A stretch of DNA of 64,000 nucleotides from Hyphomicrobiales bacterium (GTDB lineage: Bacteria > Pseudomonadota > Alphaproteobacteria > Rhizobiales > Devosiaceae): positions 154,089 through 218,088 of the forward strand of contig JALSII010000025.1 in assembly GCA_026981645.1 (NCBI GenBank), written 5' to 3'. This document shows, one piece after another, positions 1-9,676 of this stretch (within the stretch, counting starts at the first letter, position 1; the number at the start of each line of letters is the position of its first letter). Made by a program: the position numbers and the translations under genes. The notes beneath the pieces are model-generated. The model was not told the origin of the DNA and searched no databases. It worked only from the letters and a program-made list of their open reading frames with translations.

Positions 1-1
1 G

Positions 2-160
2 TTCATTATTTTTGACCTTGAGGTCGCTTTTCTATTTCCATGGGCGGTTGCCTTCAAAGAGGTGGGTTGGTTTGGCTTCTGGTCCATGATGATATTCCTT
101 GGAATTTTGACTGTCGGCTTCATTTATGAGTGGCGTAAAGGAGCTCTGGAATGGGATTAG
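2..160 (+). CDS. nuoA: NADH-quinone oxidoreductase subunit A, 3' end (partial)
   Basis: This is the last 52 codons of NuoA, a small membrane subunit of proton-pumping complex I; the 5' end lies outside the window. The visible part has the conserved acidic stretch FDLEVAF followed by a hydrophobic segment and ends in [11 protein letters not shown], the usual NuoA C-terminus. The stop codon overlaps the nuoB start by 10 bp, which implies translational coupling at the head of the nuo operon. Identification is secure from the conserved motif and from position. Confidence 0.93.
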   Translation, partial: FIIFDLEVAFLFPWAVAFKEVGWFGFWSMMIFLGILTVGFIYEWRKGALEWD

Positions 161-732
161 GCGAACCTGACAATACCCTGGTCGCGCCAAGACCTCGCGG
201 CATAATCGACCCCAACACGGGCAAACCGGTGGGGGCGAACGAGCCCTATTTCGTCGAAATGAGTGATGAGTTGGCCGACAAGGGGTTTCTGGTCACGAGC
301 ACCGACGAACTCATCAATTGGGCCCGTACTGGCTCGCTGATGTGGATGTCGTTCGGTCTGGCCTGTTGCGCCATTGAAATGATGCAGTTGGCCATGCCCC
401 GTTATGATGCGGAAAGATTTGGCTTTGCTCCGCGCGGCTCCCCCCGTCAGTCCGACGTGATGATCATTTCAGGCACACTCACCAATAAAATGGCTCCGGC
501 TCTGCGCAAGGTTTACGACCAGATGCCCGAGCCTCGTTATGTGATTTCCATGGGTTCGTGTGCCAATGGTGGTGGTTACTATTATTATTCCTATTCTGTG
601 GTGCGGGGATGTGATCGGATTGTGCCGGTGGATATCTACGTGCCCGGATGCCCCCCAACGGCTGAGGCGCTGCTTTATGGCGTTTTGCTTTTACAGAAAA
701 AAATTCGCCGCACCGGCACCATTGAAAGATAA
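151..732 (+). CDS. nuoB: NADH-quinone oxidoreductase subunit B
   Basis: NuoB (193 aa) is the connecting-arm subunit that holds cluster N2, the last [4Fe-4S] centre before ubiquinone. The expected ligands are visible: tandem cysteines C72-C73 in [11 protein letters not shown]137 in GSCANGG and C167 in VPGCPPT. Length is normal for alphaproteobacteria, which carry an N-terminal extension of about 30 residues compared with minimal forms. It overlaps the end of nuoA and lies 5 bp before nuoC, inside the nuo operon. Confidence 0.97.
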   Translation: MGLGEPDNTLVAPRPRGIIDPNTGKPVGANEPYFVEMSDELADKGFLVTSTDELINWARTGSLMWMSFGLACCAIEMMQLAMPRYDAERFGFAPRGSPRQSDVMIISGTLTNKMAPALRKVYDQMPEPRYVISMGSCANGGGYYYYSYSVVRGCDRIVPVDIYVPGCPPTAEALLYGVLLLQKKIRRTGTIER

Positions 733-737
733 TAACC

Positions 738-1367
738 ATGTCAGCGGCAAATGCAGGCAAAAGCCCAGTGAACAACGAGGCTCTCGGTGAGATTGGTGAT
801 TATATCGCGCTCAAGCTGGCCGACAAAATCGACGAGCAAGTAATTGCCTGGGGTGATCTGACTATTTCGGTGCATCGCGACCTGATTGTGGAAACCATCC
901 GCTTTCTGCGCGACAACACCCAATTGCGGTTTGTCTCTCTGGTTGACATTTGCGGAGTGGATTATCCGGGTCGGGCCGAACGCTTTGAAGTGGTCTATCA
1001 CCTGCTCAGCCCCACGCGGAATCTGCGTATTCGTATCAAAACTACCACCGACGAGGAAACACCGATTGCTTCGCTAACCGAGATATTCCCTGGAGCATTG
1101 TGGTATGAGCGTGAAGCCTATGACATGTTCGGGATATTATTTACCGGGCACCCCGATTTGCGCCGCCTGCTCACGGATTACGGGTTTGACGGATACCCCC
1201 TGCGCAAGGATTTCCCGACATCGGGATATGTGGAACTGCGCTATGACGAGGCGCGTAAAAAAGTTGTGTATGAGCCGGTAAAACTTGCACAGGAATTCCG
1301 CTCATTTGACTATCTCTCTCCCTGGGAAGGCACTGAATATGTGCTGCCCGGCGACGAAAAAGCGTGA
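738..1367 (+). CDS. nuoC: NADH-quinone oxidoreductase subunit C
   Basis: NuoC (209 aa) is a peripheral-arm subunit next to NuoD. The C-terminal half carries the family signature around [22 protein letters not shown], followed by [10 protein letters not shown]. It is a separate gene, not fused to nuoD as in E. coli. The start ATG lies 5 bp after the nuoB stop; an upstream AAAGAT inside the nuoB end can act as ribosome binding site. The gap to nuoD is 19 bp and carries that gene's strong ribosome binding site. Confidence 0.96.
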   Translation: MSAANAGKSPVNNEALGEIGDYIALKLADKIDEQVIAWGDLTISVHRDLIVETIRFLRDNTQLRFVSLVDICGVDYPGRAERFEVVYHLLSPTRNLRIRIKTTTDEETPIASLTEIFPGALWYEREAYDMFGILFTGHPDLRRLLTDYGFDGYPLRKDFPTSGYVELRYDEARKKVVYEPVKLAQEFRSFDYLSPWEGTEYVLPGDEKA

Positions 1368-1386
1368 AAGAGGGGAGGGGATAAAA

Positions 1387-2577
1387 ATGAGCGAAGCTGA
1401 GTTGAAAAACTTCACCATCAACTTCGGCCCCCAGCACCCTGCAGCACACGGTGTTTTACGTCTGGTGCTTGAGTTGGACGGCGAGGTCGTTGAGCGTTGC
1501 GACCCCCATGTGGGGCTGTTGCACCGGGGAACCGAAAAGCTCATTGAAAGCAAGACCTATTTGCAGGCGCTGCCCTATTTTGATCGGCTCGACTATGTGG
1601 CGCCAATGAATCAGGAGCATGCATTTGCTCTGACGGTTGAAAAAATGCTGGGCATTGAAGTGCCCCGGCGCGGTCAACTCATCCGGGTGCTCTATTGCGA
1701 AATCGGGCGCATTCTCTCCCATATGCTCAATATCACCACCCAGGCCCTTGATGTGGGTGCGTTGACACCGCCGGTCTGGGGCTTTGAAGAGCGTGAAAAA
1801 CTGCTGGTTTTTTACGAGCGTGCTTCGGGCAGCCGTTTTCACGCCGCCTATATCCGCCCCGGCGGTGTTCATCAGGATCTGCCCCAGGATCTGATTGACG
1901 ATATCGAGGCGTTCTGTGATCCGTTTTTGAAGGTTCTGGACGATATCGAAGGCCTGCTTACCGGAAACCGTATTTTCAAACAGCGCAACGTTGATATCGG
2001 CGTGGTTACGCTGGAAGAGGCCTGGGAATGGGGCTTTTCCGGGGTCATGGTGCGCGGCTCGGGCGCCGCATGGGATTTGCGCAAAAGTCAGCCCTACGAT
2101 TGTTATGATGAAATGGAATTTGACATTCCCATCGGCAAGAACGGTGACAATTACGACCGCTATCTGATCCGCATGGAAGAAATGCGTCAGGCGGTCCGTA
2201 TCATGCGCCAGTGCATCGACAAGCTGAATGCACCGGAAGGCAAGGGGCCGGTCGCCTCCACCGATACCAAGGTTGTGCCGCCAAAACGCTCCGAAATGAA
2301 ACAGTCCATGGAAGGGCTGATCCAACACTTCAAACTTTACACCGAGGGTTTCAAGGTGCCCGAGGGTGAAACCTATTGTGCGGTGGAGGCACCAAAAGGT
2401 GAGTTTGGCGTCTATCTGGTTTCTGATGGCTCCAACAAACCCTATCGCTGCAAGATTAAAGCCCCCAGCTATGCGCACCTGTCGGCAATGGATTTCTTGT
2501 GCCGCGGGCACCTGCTGGCCGATGTTGCCGCCGTGCTTGGGTCTCTTGATGTCGTATTCGGGGAGATTGACCGCTGA
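1387..2577 (+). CDS. nuoD: NADH-quinone oxidoreductase subunit D
   Basis: NuoD (396 aa from this start) is the 49-kDa quinone-site subunit of complex I, related to the NiFe-hydrogenase large subunit. Visible signatures are [13 protein letters not shown] at the N-terminus and [14 protein letters not shown] about 35 residues later, the segment that lines the quinone pocket. The ATG at 1387 was chosen because a GAGGGGAGGGG ribosome binding site lies just upstream and homologues begin with this short leader; longer upstream frames overlap nuoC. The stop overlaps the nuoE ATG by one base (TGATG). Confidence 0.97.
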   Translation: MSEAELKNFTINFGPQHPAAHGVLRLVLELDGEVVERCDPHVGLLHRGTEKLIESKTYLQALPYFDRLDYVAPMNQEHAFALTVEKMLGIEVPRRGQLIRVLYCEIGRILSHMLNITTQALDVGALTPPVWGFEEREKLLVFYERASGSRFHAAYIRPGGVHQDLPQDLIDDIEAFCDPFLKVLDDIEGLLTGNRIFKQRNVDIGVVTLEEAWEWGFSGVMVRGSGAAWDLRKSQPYDCYDEMEFDIPIGKNGDNYDRYLIRMEEMRQAVRIMRQCIDKLNAPEGKGPVASTDTKVVPPKRSEMKQSMEGLIQHFKLYTEGFKVPEGETYCAVEAPKGEFGVYLVSDGSNKPYRCKIKAPSYAHLSAMDFLCRGHLLADVAAVLGSLDVVFGEIDR

Positions 2578-3599
2578 TGTCCGTTCGTCGCCTTGCAGAA
2601 GATGCCCTTCAGCCCAAAAGTTTCGCCTTTAACAAAGAAAATGCCGCCTGGGCCAAAGCCCGCATTGCGCTTTATCCAAAAGGGCGTGAGCAATCAGCGG
2701 TCATTCCGCTGTTGATGCGGGCGCAGGATCAGGAAAGCTGGGTCAGCCGGGCCGCGATCGAAAAAATCGCAAAAATGCTCAACATGCCGCTTATCCGGGT
2801 GCTGGAGGTTGCAACCTTTTACACCCAGTTCCAGTTGCAGCCCGTGGGCACGCGCGCCCATGTGCAGGTCTGCGGCACCACCCCGTGCATGCTGCGCGGC
2901 GCCGAGGATTTACGCAAAGTCTGCCAGAATAAAATCAACGCTCAGGCCCATCAGACCAATGCCGACGGCACGCTGAGCTGGGAAGAGGTCGAATGTCTGG
3001 GGGCCTGCGTCAACGCGCCCATGGTGGCAATTGGTCATGATACCTATGAAGATCTGACCCCGGACCGGCTTGAAGAAATCATCGATGCGTTCGAGGCGGG
3101 AGAGGGGGACAAGGTGCCGACCGGCCCCCAGAACGGACGGACCTATTCCGCGCCACTCTCGGGCATGACCACACTGCTTGAGGTCCCTCAGCGCAAGCCC
3201 GTGAAACTTGCAAAACCCACCTCCACTGGCCCGACAAAAGCCAGGCCGGAAAAAACAAAAGCCGCACCCAAGCTGGCGGGCAAAGCCGTCAAACCCGCCA
3301 AGGGCGCATTATTTGTCAAACCTGAAGGGGCGGCTGACGACCTGAAAATGATTTCCGGGGTTGGTCCGGTTCTTGAGAAAAAACTCAATGCTTTTGGTGT
3401 CACCCGCTTTGATCAGGTGGCAAAATTCAGTCGCTCCGATATTGAGGCTCTCGATGAGGCCCTGAGTTTCAAGGGCCGCATTGATCGCGATCAATGGATC
3501 AAGCAGGCCGCCGCGCTAGCCATTGGCCCGGAGGAATATGCGCGCATATTCGGCAAGGCTCCGAGCGTTAAAAAACCAACCGCCAAAAAGCCGGGCTAG
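2577..3599 (+). CDS. nuoE: NADH-quinone oxidoreductase subunit E with C-terminal helix-hairpin-helix tail
   Basis: NuoE is the 24-kDa thioredoxin-fold subunit carrying the [2Fe-2S] cluster N1a. Ligands are visible at C99 and C104 (VCGTTPC) and C140 and C144 (CLGAC). At 340 aa it is about twice the length of E. coli NuoE. After residue 165 comes a low-complexity Lys/Ala/Pro-rich linker (about 200-250), then a folded-looking domain from D254 to about 316 (DDLKMISGVGPVLEKKL...[10 protein letters not shown]) of the helix-hairpin-helix type. The same domain ends RpsB in this window. Extended NuoE proteins are known in Rhizobiales; the tail's role is unknown to me. Confidence 0.95.
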   Translation: MSVRRLAEDALQPKSFAFNKENAAWAKARIALYPKGREQSAVIPLLMRAQDQESWVSRAAIEKIAKMLNMPLIRVLEVATFYTQFQLQPVGTRAHVQVCGTTPCMLRGAEDLRKVCQNKINAQAHQTNADGTLSWEEVECLGACVNAPMVAIGHDTYEDLTPDRLEEIIDAFEAGEGDKVPTGPQNGRTYSAPLSGMTTLLEVPQRKPVKLAKPTSTGPTKARPEKTKAAPKLAGKAVKPAKGALFVKPEGAADDLKMISGVGPVLEKKLNAFGVTRFDQVAKFSRSDIEALDEALSFKGRIDRDQWIKQAAALAIGPEEYARIFGKAPSVKKPTAKKPG

Positions 3600-3611
3600 A
3601 GGAAACAAAAG

Positions 3612-4919
3612 ATGCTGCACGACAAGGATCGCATTTTTACCAACCTCTACGGGCAGGGCGACGCCGGGTTGAAGGGCGCTTTGGCCCGTGGAAGCTGGTC
3701 AGGCACAAAGGGGTTCGTCGAACAGGGGCGCGACTGGATTACCGATCAGGTCAAAGCCTCGGGCTTGCGTGGACGAGGCGGGGCTGGTTTCCCCACCGGG
3801 CTCAAATGGAGCTTTATGCCCAAGCAGAGCGACGGGCGGCCCCATTATCTGCTGGTCAATGCCGATGAAAGCGAGCCGGGCACCTGCAAGGATCGCGAAA
3901 TTTTGCGCCACGACCCCCACATTCTGATTGAAGGATGCGTGCTGGCGGCGCGCGCCATGGATGCCCATCTGGTATTCGTCTATATCCGGGGCGAGTTCAT
4001 CCGCGAGCGACTGGCTTTTGAGCGGGCCGTGGAAGAAGCCTATGAGGCAAAACTCATCGGCAAGAACAATGTGCACGGCTGGGACCTGGACATTATTGTG
4101 CACCATGGGGCCGGGGCCTATATTTGCGGCGAGGAAACCGCGCTGATGGAGAGCCTTGAGGGCAAAAAGGGGCAGCCGCGCTTAAAACCTCCCTTTCCCG
4201 CCGGCATGGGCGTTTATGGCAATCCCACCACGGTCAACAATGTGGAATCCATTGCCGCCGTGCCTGAAATTCTGCGCCGGGGCGGGGCCTGGTTTGCCGG
4301 AATGGGACGGGAAAACAACACAGGCACCAAACTGTTCTGCATCTCGGGTCACGTGAACAATCCTGCCACCGTCGAAGAAGAAATGGGCATTCCCTTTCGC
4401 GAGCTTATCGAAAAGCATTGCGGGGGCATTCGCGGAGGCTGGGATAATCTGCTGGCAGTTATTCCGGGCGGCTCTTCGGTGCCGTGTGTACCGGGTGCCA
4501 AAATATCCGATGCGATTATGGATTTTGACGGTTTGCGCGAGGTTGGCTCCTCGCTGGGTACGGCGGCGGTTATCGTGATGGATAATTCTACAGACATCAT
4601 CAAGGCCATCTGGCGTCTTTCGGTATTCTATAAGCATGAAAGCTGCGGCCAGTGCACTCCGTGCCGTGAGGGCACCGGCTGGATGATGCGGGTGATGGAG
4701 CGCATGGTCGAGGGGCGGGCCCAGAAGCGCGAAATCGATATGTTGCTCGATGTAACCAAACAGATTGAAGGGCATACGATATGCGCACTCGGGGACGCGG
4801 CGGCCTGGCCCATTCAGGGCCTGATCAAAAATTTCCGCCCCGTCATCGAGGCGCGTATCGACGCCTATTCCTACAATTCCGATGCCGAGGGCGCCGTGCC
4901 CTCGATCGCGGCTGAATAA
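3612..4919 (+). CDS. nuoF: NADH-quinone oxidoreductase subunit F
   Basis: NuoF (435 aa) binds FMN and NADH and oxidises NADH at the tip of the peripheral arm. The glycine-rich [10 protein letters not shown] lies near residue 55 and the second nucleotide-site segment [13 protein letters not shown] near residue 170. Cluster N3 ligands are C345, C348 and C351 ([11 protein letters not shown]) plus C391 ([11 protein letters not shown]). A GAGGAAAC ribosome binding site precedes the ATG. Length and motifs are those of a complete enzyme. Confidence 0.98.
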   Translation: MLHDKDRIFTNLYGQGDAGLKGALARGSWSGTKGFVEQGRDWITDQVKASGLRGRGGAGFPTGLKWSFMPKQSDGRPHYLLVNADESEPGTCKDREILRHDPHILIEGCVLAARAMDAHLVFVYIRGEFIRERLAFERAVEEAYEAKLIGKNNVHGWDLDIIVHHGAGAYICGEETALMESLEGKKGQPRLKPPFPAGMGVYGNPTTVNNVESIAAVPEILRRGGAWFAGMGRENNTGTKLFCISGHVNNPATVEEEMGIPFRELIEKHCGGIRGGWDNLLAVIPGGSSVPCVPGAKISDAIMDFDGLREVGSSLGTAAVIVMDNSTDIIKAIWRLSVFYKHESCGQCTPCREGTGWMMRVMERMVEGRAQKREIDMLLDVTKQIEGHTICALGDAAAWPIQGLIKNFRPVIEARIDAYSYNSDAEGAVPSIAAE

Positions 4920-4934
4920 GGGCGGATTTGAGCT

Positions 4935-7040
4935 ATGGCGCAAATCAAGGTTGATGGCGAACTGATCGAAGTGCCCGACCACTTCACGCTGATGCAGGCG
5001 GCTGAAGCTGCTGGCGCTGAAATACCGCGTTTTTGTTATCACGAGCGCCTCTCCGTCGCTGGGAACTGCCGCATGTGTCTGGTTGAGGTGAAGGGCGGCC
5101 CGCCCAAGCCCCAGGCCAGTTGTGCGCTGGGGGTAAAGGATTTGCGTCCCGGCCCTGATGGCGAACCCCCCGAAATGTTCACCAACACCCCGATGGTTAA
5201 AAAGGCCCGCGAAGGGGTGATGGAGTTTCTGCTTATCAACCATCCGCTGGATTGCCCCATCTGCGATCAGGGGGGGGAGTGCGATCTTCAGGATCAGGCG
5301 ATGGCCTACGGAATTGAGGCCTCCCGTTACACCGAAAGCAAGCGCGCCGTGGAAAACAAATATATAGGGCCACTGGTCAAAACCATCATGACCCGGTGCA
5401 TTCATTGCACCCGCTGCGTGCGCTTTACCACCGAAGTGGCCGGTATTTCCGAACTCGGGCTTGTGGGGCGCGGTGAGGACGCTGAAATCACCACCTATCT
5501 TGAACGGGCCATGAGCAGCGAATTGCAGGGCAATGTCATCGACTTGTGCCCGGTGGGTGCGCTGACTTCGCGCCCTTATGAATTTACCGCAAGGCCCTGG
5601 GAACTCACCAAAACCGAAACCATTGACGTAATGGATGCGGTGGGCTCCAACATTCGGGTGGACGCACGGGGTCGCGAAGTGATGCGGGTTTTGCCCCGCA
5701 TAAACGAGGACATCAATGAAGAGTGGATTTCGGACAAAACCCGCTTCATCTGGGACGGATTGAAATCCCAGCGTCTGGACCGCCCCTATGTGCGCAAAAA
5801 GGGCAGGCTGGAGGAAGCAAGCTGGGACGAGGCTTTCAAAACCATCGCCCGTGCCGCCAGGAAGGCAGGCAACAAGGTGGGCGCCATCGCCGGCGACCTT
5901 GCAGGTGTTGAAGAGATGTTCGCTCTCAAACAGCTCATCGCTTCGCTGGGCTCGGGGCATATGGATTGCCGCCCGGCCATGTCCGCCATTGACCCCGGCA
6001 TGGACCGTGCCGCCTATATCTTCAACCCCGCCATTGCCGGGATTGAGCAGGCTGATGCGCTTCTTATCATCGGAGCCAATCCACGCCGCGAGGCCTCGCT
6101 GGTCAATGCCCGCATTCGCAAGAGCTGGCGCGCCAACGGCCTGGCTATCGGTCTTATCGGCGACCGCGCTGACCTGACCTATGATTATCAATATCTGGGG
6201 GATGATTTTGCCGCCCTGCAATCAATTGCCGACGGCTCCTCCAGATTTGCCAAAAAGCTTAAAAATGCCGAACGTCCGCTGATTATCATAGGGGAGGGTG
6301 CACTCTCGCAAAATGCCGCCGGAAAACAGGCCGGACGTGATGTGATGGCGCTGGCGTCAAAAATTGCTCAGGATTGCGGTGCGCTGAGTGCCGAGTGGAA
6401 CGGCTTTGGCGTTTTGCACAATGGTGCAGGGCGCGTTGGCGGGCTGGATATAGGCTTTGTGCCGCAAGCAGGGGGCGTTTGCTCCGCCGACCAGATTGAC
6501 CTGTGCGCCAGCGGCGATATTGAGTTGATGTTTCTTCTTGGGGCCGATGAATATGACATGTCGGCGCTTGGTGAAGCGATGGTCGTCTATATCGGCTCCC
6601 ACGGGGACGCCGGGGCGCACCGGGCCGATGTCATCCTGCCCGCGGCAACCTATACTGAAAAAAGTGCAACCTATGTGAATACGGAAGGCCGTGTTCAGAT
6701 CACGACCCGCGCCGTGTTCCCGCCAGGTGAGGCCAAAGAGGACTGGGCGATTATCCGGGCGCTTTCCGCGCACCTCAAAAAAACGCTTCCCTATAATTCT
6801 TTGACCGAGCTGCGCGCCGCTCTCTACCAGCAACATCCGCATCTGGCGCGCATCGACCATATCGAGCCGGGCAGTGTCGAAGCGCTCAGGGCGCTGGCAA
6901 AACCCGTGAAAGCAACCCACAAACTGTCGTTTGCCTCGCCGATTGAGGATTTTTATCTCACCAACCCGATTGCGCGTGCCTCGGCGGTTATGGGTGAATG
7001 CGCCCAATTGGCGCAAGGCATGCTCAAGGCAGCGGAGTAG
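4935..7040 (+). CDS. nuoG: NADH-quinone oxidoreductase subunit G
   Basis: NuoG (701 aa) is the 75-kDa iron-sulfur subunit that relays electrons through the peripheral arm. N-terminal [2Fe-2S] ligands are C34, C45, C48 and C63. The next motif, [18 protein letters not shown], belongs to the His/Cys cluster N5 region, and [10 protein letters not shown] starts the following [4Fe-4S] site. The rest is a molybdopterin-oxidoreductase-like domain without catalytic function in complex I. Length is typical of alphaproteobacterial and mitochondrial forms, shorter than E. coli NuoG. It sits 15 bp after nuoF and 4 bp before nuoH. Confidence 0.97.
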   Translation: MAQIKVDGELIEVPDHFTLMQAAEAAGAEIPRFCYHERLSVAGNCRMCLVEVKGGPPKPQASCALGVKDLRPGPDGEPPEMFTNTPMVKKAREGVMEFLLINHPLDCPICDQGGECDLQDQAMAYGIEASRYTESKRAVENKYIGPLVKTIMTRCIHCTRCVRFTTEVAGISELGLVGRGEDAEITTYLERAMSSELQGNVIDLCPVGALTSRPYEFTARPWELTKTETIDVMDAVGSNIRVDARGREVMRVLPRINEDINEEWISDKTRFIWDGLKSQRLDRPYVRKKGRLEEASWDEAFKTIARAARKAGNKVGAIAGDLAGVEEMFALKQLIASLGSGHMDCRPAMSAIDPGMDRAAYIFNPAIAGIEQADALLIIGANPRREASLVNARIRKSWRANGLAIGLIGDRADLTYDYQYLGDDFAALQSIADGSSRFAKKLKNAERPLIIIGEGALSQNAAGKQAGRDVMALASKIAQDCGALSAEWNGFGVLHNGAGRVGGLDIGFVPQAGGVCSADQIDLCASGDIELMFLLGADEYDMSALGEAMVVYIGSHGDAGAHRADVILPAATYTEKSATYVNTEGRVQITTRAVFPPGEAKEDWAIIRALSAHLKKTLPYNSLTELRAALYQQHPHLARIDHIEPGSVEALRALAKPVKATHKLSFASPIEDFYLTNPIARASAVMGECAQLAQGMLKAAE

Positions 7041-7044
7041 GACC

Positions 7045-8145
7045 ATGATTGACTGGATTTTGATGGCCCTGGATTATCTGGTTGGCATTCCCTTTCTGGG
7101 GTGGGGCGCCTCCATCGGCTTTGTGTGGAAGGCCCTGCTGATGCTGGTGGTTCTTCTTGTAATCACCGCCTATGTGCTGCTGGCTGACCGCAAAATCTGG
7201 GCCGCTGTCCATATCAGGCGGGGCCCCAATGTGGTGGGCGCCTTCGGCCTGCTCCAGAGTTTTGCCGACCTGCTCAAATTTGTGTTCAAGGAGCCGATTA
7301 TTCCGGCCGGCGCGGACAAGGTTTTGTTCCTGCTCGCCCCGCTCATTACCGTGCTGCTGGCCCTTACAGCATGGGTGGTCATTCCGGTTGATGCGGGTTG
7401 GGCATTGAGCGACCTCAATGTGGGCATTCTGTTCGTTCTGGCCATATCCTCGCTCTCCGTTTACGGCATCATCATTGGCGGCTGGGCCTCGAACTCCAAA
7501 TATCCGTTCCTTGGCGCGCTGCGCTCGGCGGCGCAGATGGTGTCCTATGAGGTGTCCATCGGCTTTGTCATCGTCACCGTTTTGCTGATTGTGGGTTCGC
7601 TGAACCTTTCCGACATTGTTGTCGCCCAACAGGAGATGGGTCTGGCCCATGCGCTGGGTGTTCCCTGGATGAACTTTTTGAACTGGTTCTGGCTGCCCCT
7701 GTTCCCCATGTTCATCATCTTTTTCATCTCGGCGCTGGCCGAAACCAACCGTCCTCCGTTTGACCTGCCCGAGGCCGAGAGCGAACTGGTTGCCGGGTTC
7801 ATGGTTGAATATGGCTCTACCCCTTACATGATGTACATGCTGGGGGAATATGTGGCCATCATGCTCATGTGCGCCATGACCACTATCCTGTTTCTGGGCG
7901 GTTGGGCCGCGCCGCTTGAAATAGCGCCCTTCACCTGGTTGCCCGGGGTCGTCTGGTTCACCATCAAGGCCTCGATGGTGTTTTTCATGTTCTCCATGGT
8001 CAAGGTTTTTGTGCCCCGCTATCGTTATGACCAGTTGATGCGTCTGGGGTGGAAAGTGTTTCTACCCATCTCCATTGCCATGATTTTTGTGGTCGCGCTG
8101 GTGTTGCAAATCACCGGCTGGGGCTGGAACGGGGGTGTGGCATGA
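7045..8145 (+). CDS. nuoH: NADH-quinone oxidoreductase subunit H
   Basis: NuoH (366 aa) is the ND1-type membrane subunit that closes the quinone chamber and joins the two arms. It shows about eight hydrophobic segments and the signatures [18 protein letters not shown] and [20 protein letters not shown], the latter lining the quinone site. The ATG at 7045 follows GGAGTAGGACC; upstream in-frame starts lie inside nuoG. The stop overlaps the nuoI start by 4 bp (ATGA). Confidence 0.97.
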   Translation: MIDWILMALDYLVGIPFLGWGASIGFVWKALLMLVVLLVITAYVLLADRKIWAAVHIRRGPNVVGAFGLLQSFADLLKFVFKEPIIPAGADKVLFLLAPLITVLLALTAWVVIPVDAGWALSDLNVGILFVLAISSLSVYGIIIGGWASNSKYPFLGALRSAAQMVSYEVSIGFVIVTVLLIVGSLNLSDIVVAQQEMGLAHALGVPWMNFLNWFWLPLFPMFIIFFISALAETNRPPFDLPEAESELVAGFMVEYGSTPYMMYMLGEYVAIMLMCAMTTILFLGGWAAPLEIAPFTWLPGVVWFTIKASMVFFMFSMVKVFVPRYRYDQLMRLGWKVFLPISIAMIFVVALVLQITGWGWNGGVA

Positions 8146-8630
8146 GAGCGCTTCAATTCATAAATTCACTTCTGCTCAGAGAGTTCGTGAGCGCATTCCT
8201 GATGTCCATGCGCTATTTTTTCTCGCCCAAGGTGACCATCAACTATCCGTTCGAGAAGGGCGAGGTTTCTCCCCGTTTTCGCGGTGAACATGCCCTGAGG
8301 CGCTACCCCAACGGCGAAGAGCGCTGCATTGCCTGCAAGCTGTGCGAGGCCATCTGCCCGGCCCAGGCCATCACCATTGAAGCGGGGCCACGCCAGAATG
8401 ACGGCACAAGACGCACAATCCGCTATGACATCGACATGGTCAAATGTATCTATTGCGGCTTTTGCCAGGAGGCCTGCCCGGTGGATGCCATCGTTGAAGG
8501 CCCCAATTTTGAATTTGCCACCGAAACCCGCGAGGAGCTCTATTTTTCCAAGGAAAAGCTTCTGGCCAATGGCGACCGCTGGGAGCGTGAACTTGCGCGC
8601 AATATCTCAGTTGATGCGCCCTACAGATAG
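8142..8630 (+). CDS. nuoI: NADH-quinone oxidoreductase subunit I
   Basis: NuoI (162 aa) carries the two [4Fe-4S] clusters N6a and N6b. Both ferredoxin-type motifs are intact: [12 protein letters not shown] and [12 protein letters not shown]. The N-terminal amphipathic helix typical of the TYKY subunit is present before the clusters. The start overlaps the nuoH stop by 4 bp, and length agrees with alphaproteobacterial NuoI. A 115-bp gap follows, the longest within the operon. Confidence 0.97.
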   Translation: MRALQFINSLLLREFVSAFLMSMRYFFSPKVTINYPFEKGEVSPRFRGEHALRRYPNGEERCIACKLCEAICPAQAITIEAGPRQNDGTRRTIRYDIDMVKCIYCGFCQEACPVDAIVEGPNFEFATETREELYFSKEKLLANGDRWERELARNISVDAPYR

Positions 8631-8642
8631 GAGTGCCGGCAG

Positions 8643-8663
8643 CAAAAGTGGATACCGGTTTTG
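8643..8663. repeat. REP-like imperfect palindrome in the nuoI-nuoJ spacer
   Basis: The core CAAAAGTGG-ATA-CCGGTTTTG can fold into a hairpin with one G-G mismatch and one G-T pair. From memory, very similar AAAGTGG...CCGGTTTTGCG strings are scattered as intergenic elements through many Rhizobiales genomes, which would make this a dispersed repeat. I saw no second copy in this window. It could also act as an RNA-stability hairpin between nuoI and nuoJ. Confidence 0.5.
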
Positions 8664-8745
8664 CGCTTCGACCAGCACGACAAACATAGAAAGAAGAAGG
8701 CCGCATGTGCCAGCAGAAAGAAATTAGAATTGTGAGGAGAGAAAA

Positions 8746-9354
8746 ATGACCCTGCCGGTATTTTTCTTCTACATTTTTTCAGGCATAGCCATTGCCTCGG
8801 CCGTAATGGTGATTTCTTCGCGCAATCCGGTGCACTCGGTACTGTTTCTCATTCTGGCCTTCATCAATGCTGCGGGTATTTTCATGCTGGCGGGTGCCGA
8901 GTTTCTGGCGATGATTCTCATCATTGTCTATGTGGGCGCGGTCATGGTGCTTTTCCTGTTCGTGGTGATGATGCTGGACGTGGATTTTGCCGACTTCAAG
9001 CGCGGGGCGCTGCAATATATGCCCGTTGGCGTGATTGTCGGGGTCATCCTGCTGATAGAACTGCTGATGGTGGCGGGCAGCACATTTGTCTCCCCGGAAC
9101 TGGCCGCAGGCAGTGCCATGCCCATCAATAACGCTGTTTCAAATACTCAGGCGCTGGGTGAAGTGCTTTACACCCGCTATGTGTTCCTGTTTCAGGGCGC
9201 GGGGCTGATTTTGCTGGTGGCCATGATCGGGGCAATTGTTCTCACACTGCATCACAGAAAAGGCGTCAAACGCCAGGATATCGGCGAGCAGGTGGCGCGC
9301 AACCCAAAGACTGCCATCAAGGTGGTCAAGGTCAAAAGCGGTGAGGGATTATAA
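8746..9354 (+). CDS. nuoJ: NADH-quinone oxidoreductase subunit J
   Basis: NuoJ (202 aa) is the ND6-type membrane subunit. It shows five hydrophobic segments, with the conserved [13 protein letters not shown] stretch in the second and a glycine-rich [17 protein letters not shown] helix, the one containing the pi-bulge in complex I structures. A GTGAGGAGAG ribosome binding site precedes the ATG. The gene follows the repeat-bearing spacer and lies 2 bp before nuoK. Confidence 0.96.
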   Translation: MTLPVFFFYIFSGIAIASAVMVISSRNPVHSVLFLILAFINAAGIFMLAGAEFLAMILIIVYVGAVMVLFLFVVMMLDVDFADFKRGALQYMPVGVIVGVILLIELLMVAGSTFVSPELAAGSAMPINNAVSNTQALGEVLYTRYVFLFQGAGLILLVAMIGAIVLTLHHRKGVKRQDIGEQVARNPKTAIKVVKVKSGEGL

Positions 9355-9356
9355 CA

Positions 9357-9671
9357 ATGGAACCGGTAATCGGACTAAGTCATTTCCTGACCGTTGGCGC
9401 AATCCTTTTTACGCTTGGGGTCGTTGGTATCTTCCTCAACCGCAAAAATGTCATCATCATTCTGATGTCCATTGAGCTTATTCTATTGGCGGTCAACATC
9501 AATTTTGTCGGCTTTAGTGCGCATCTCAATGATTTGGCGGGACAGGTGTTTGCCTTGCTCATCCTGACGGTTGCTGCGGCCGAAGCGGCGATAGGTCTTG
9601 CCATCCTTGTGGTCTTTTTCAGAAATCGCGGCTCCATCGCGGTTGATGATGTCAACATGATGAAGGGTTAG
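9357..9671 (+). CDS. nuoK: NADH-quinone oxidoreductase subunit K
   Basis: NuoK (104 aa) is the ND4L-type subunit with three transmembrane helices. The two conserved membrane glutamates used in proton transfer can be seen in the second helix ([14 protein letters not shown]) and third helix ([16 protein letters not shown]). The start follows nuoJ by 2 bp, and length matches the family. It lies 5 bp before nuoL. Confidence 0.97.
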   Translation: MEPVIGLSHFLTVGAILFTLGVVGIFLNRKNVIIILMSIELILLAVNINFVGFSAHLNDLAGQVFALLILTVAAAEAAIGLAILVVFFRNRGSIAVDDVNMMKG

Positions 9672-9676
9672 GGGCA

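Noticed and set aside
1456..2511. Open frame of about 350 codons antisense to nuoD
   Set aside because: Shadow of the conserved nuoD coding sequence; no ribosome binding site or family resemblance.
4182..6221. Open frame of about 680 codons antisense to nuoF and nuoG
   Set aside because: It is a mirror of codon bias in the sense genes: no ribosome binding site, no recognisable domain, and it covers two well-conserved nuo genes.
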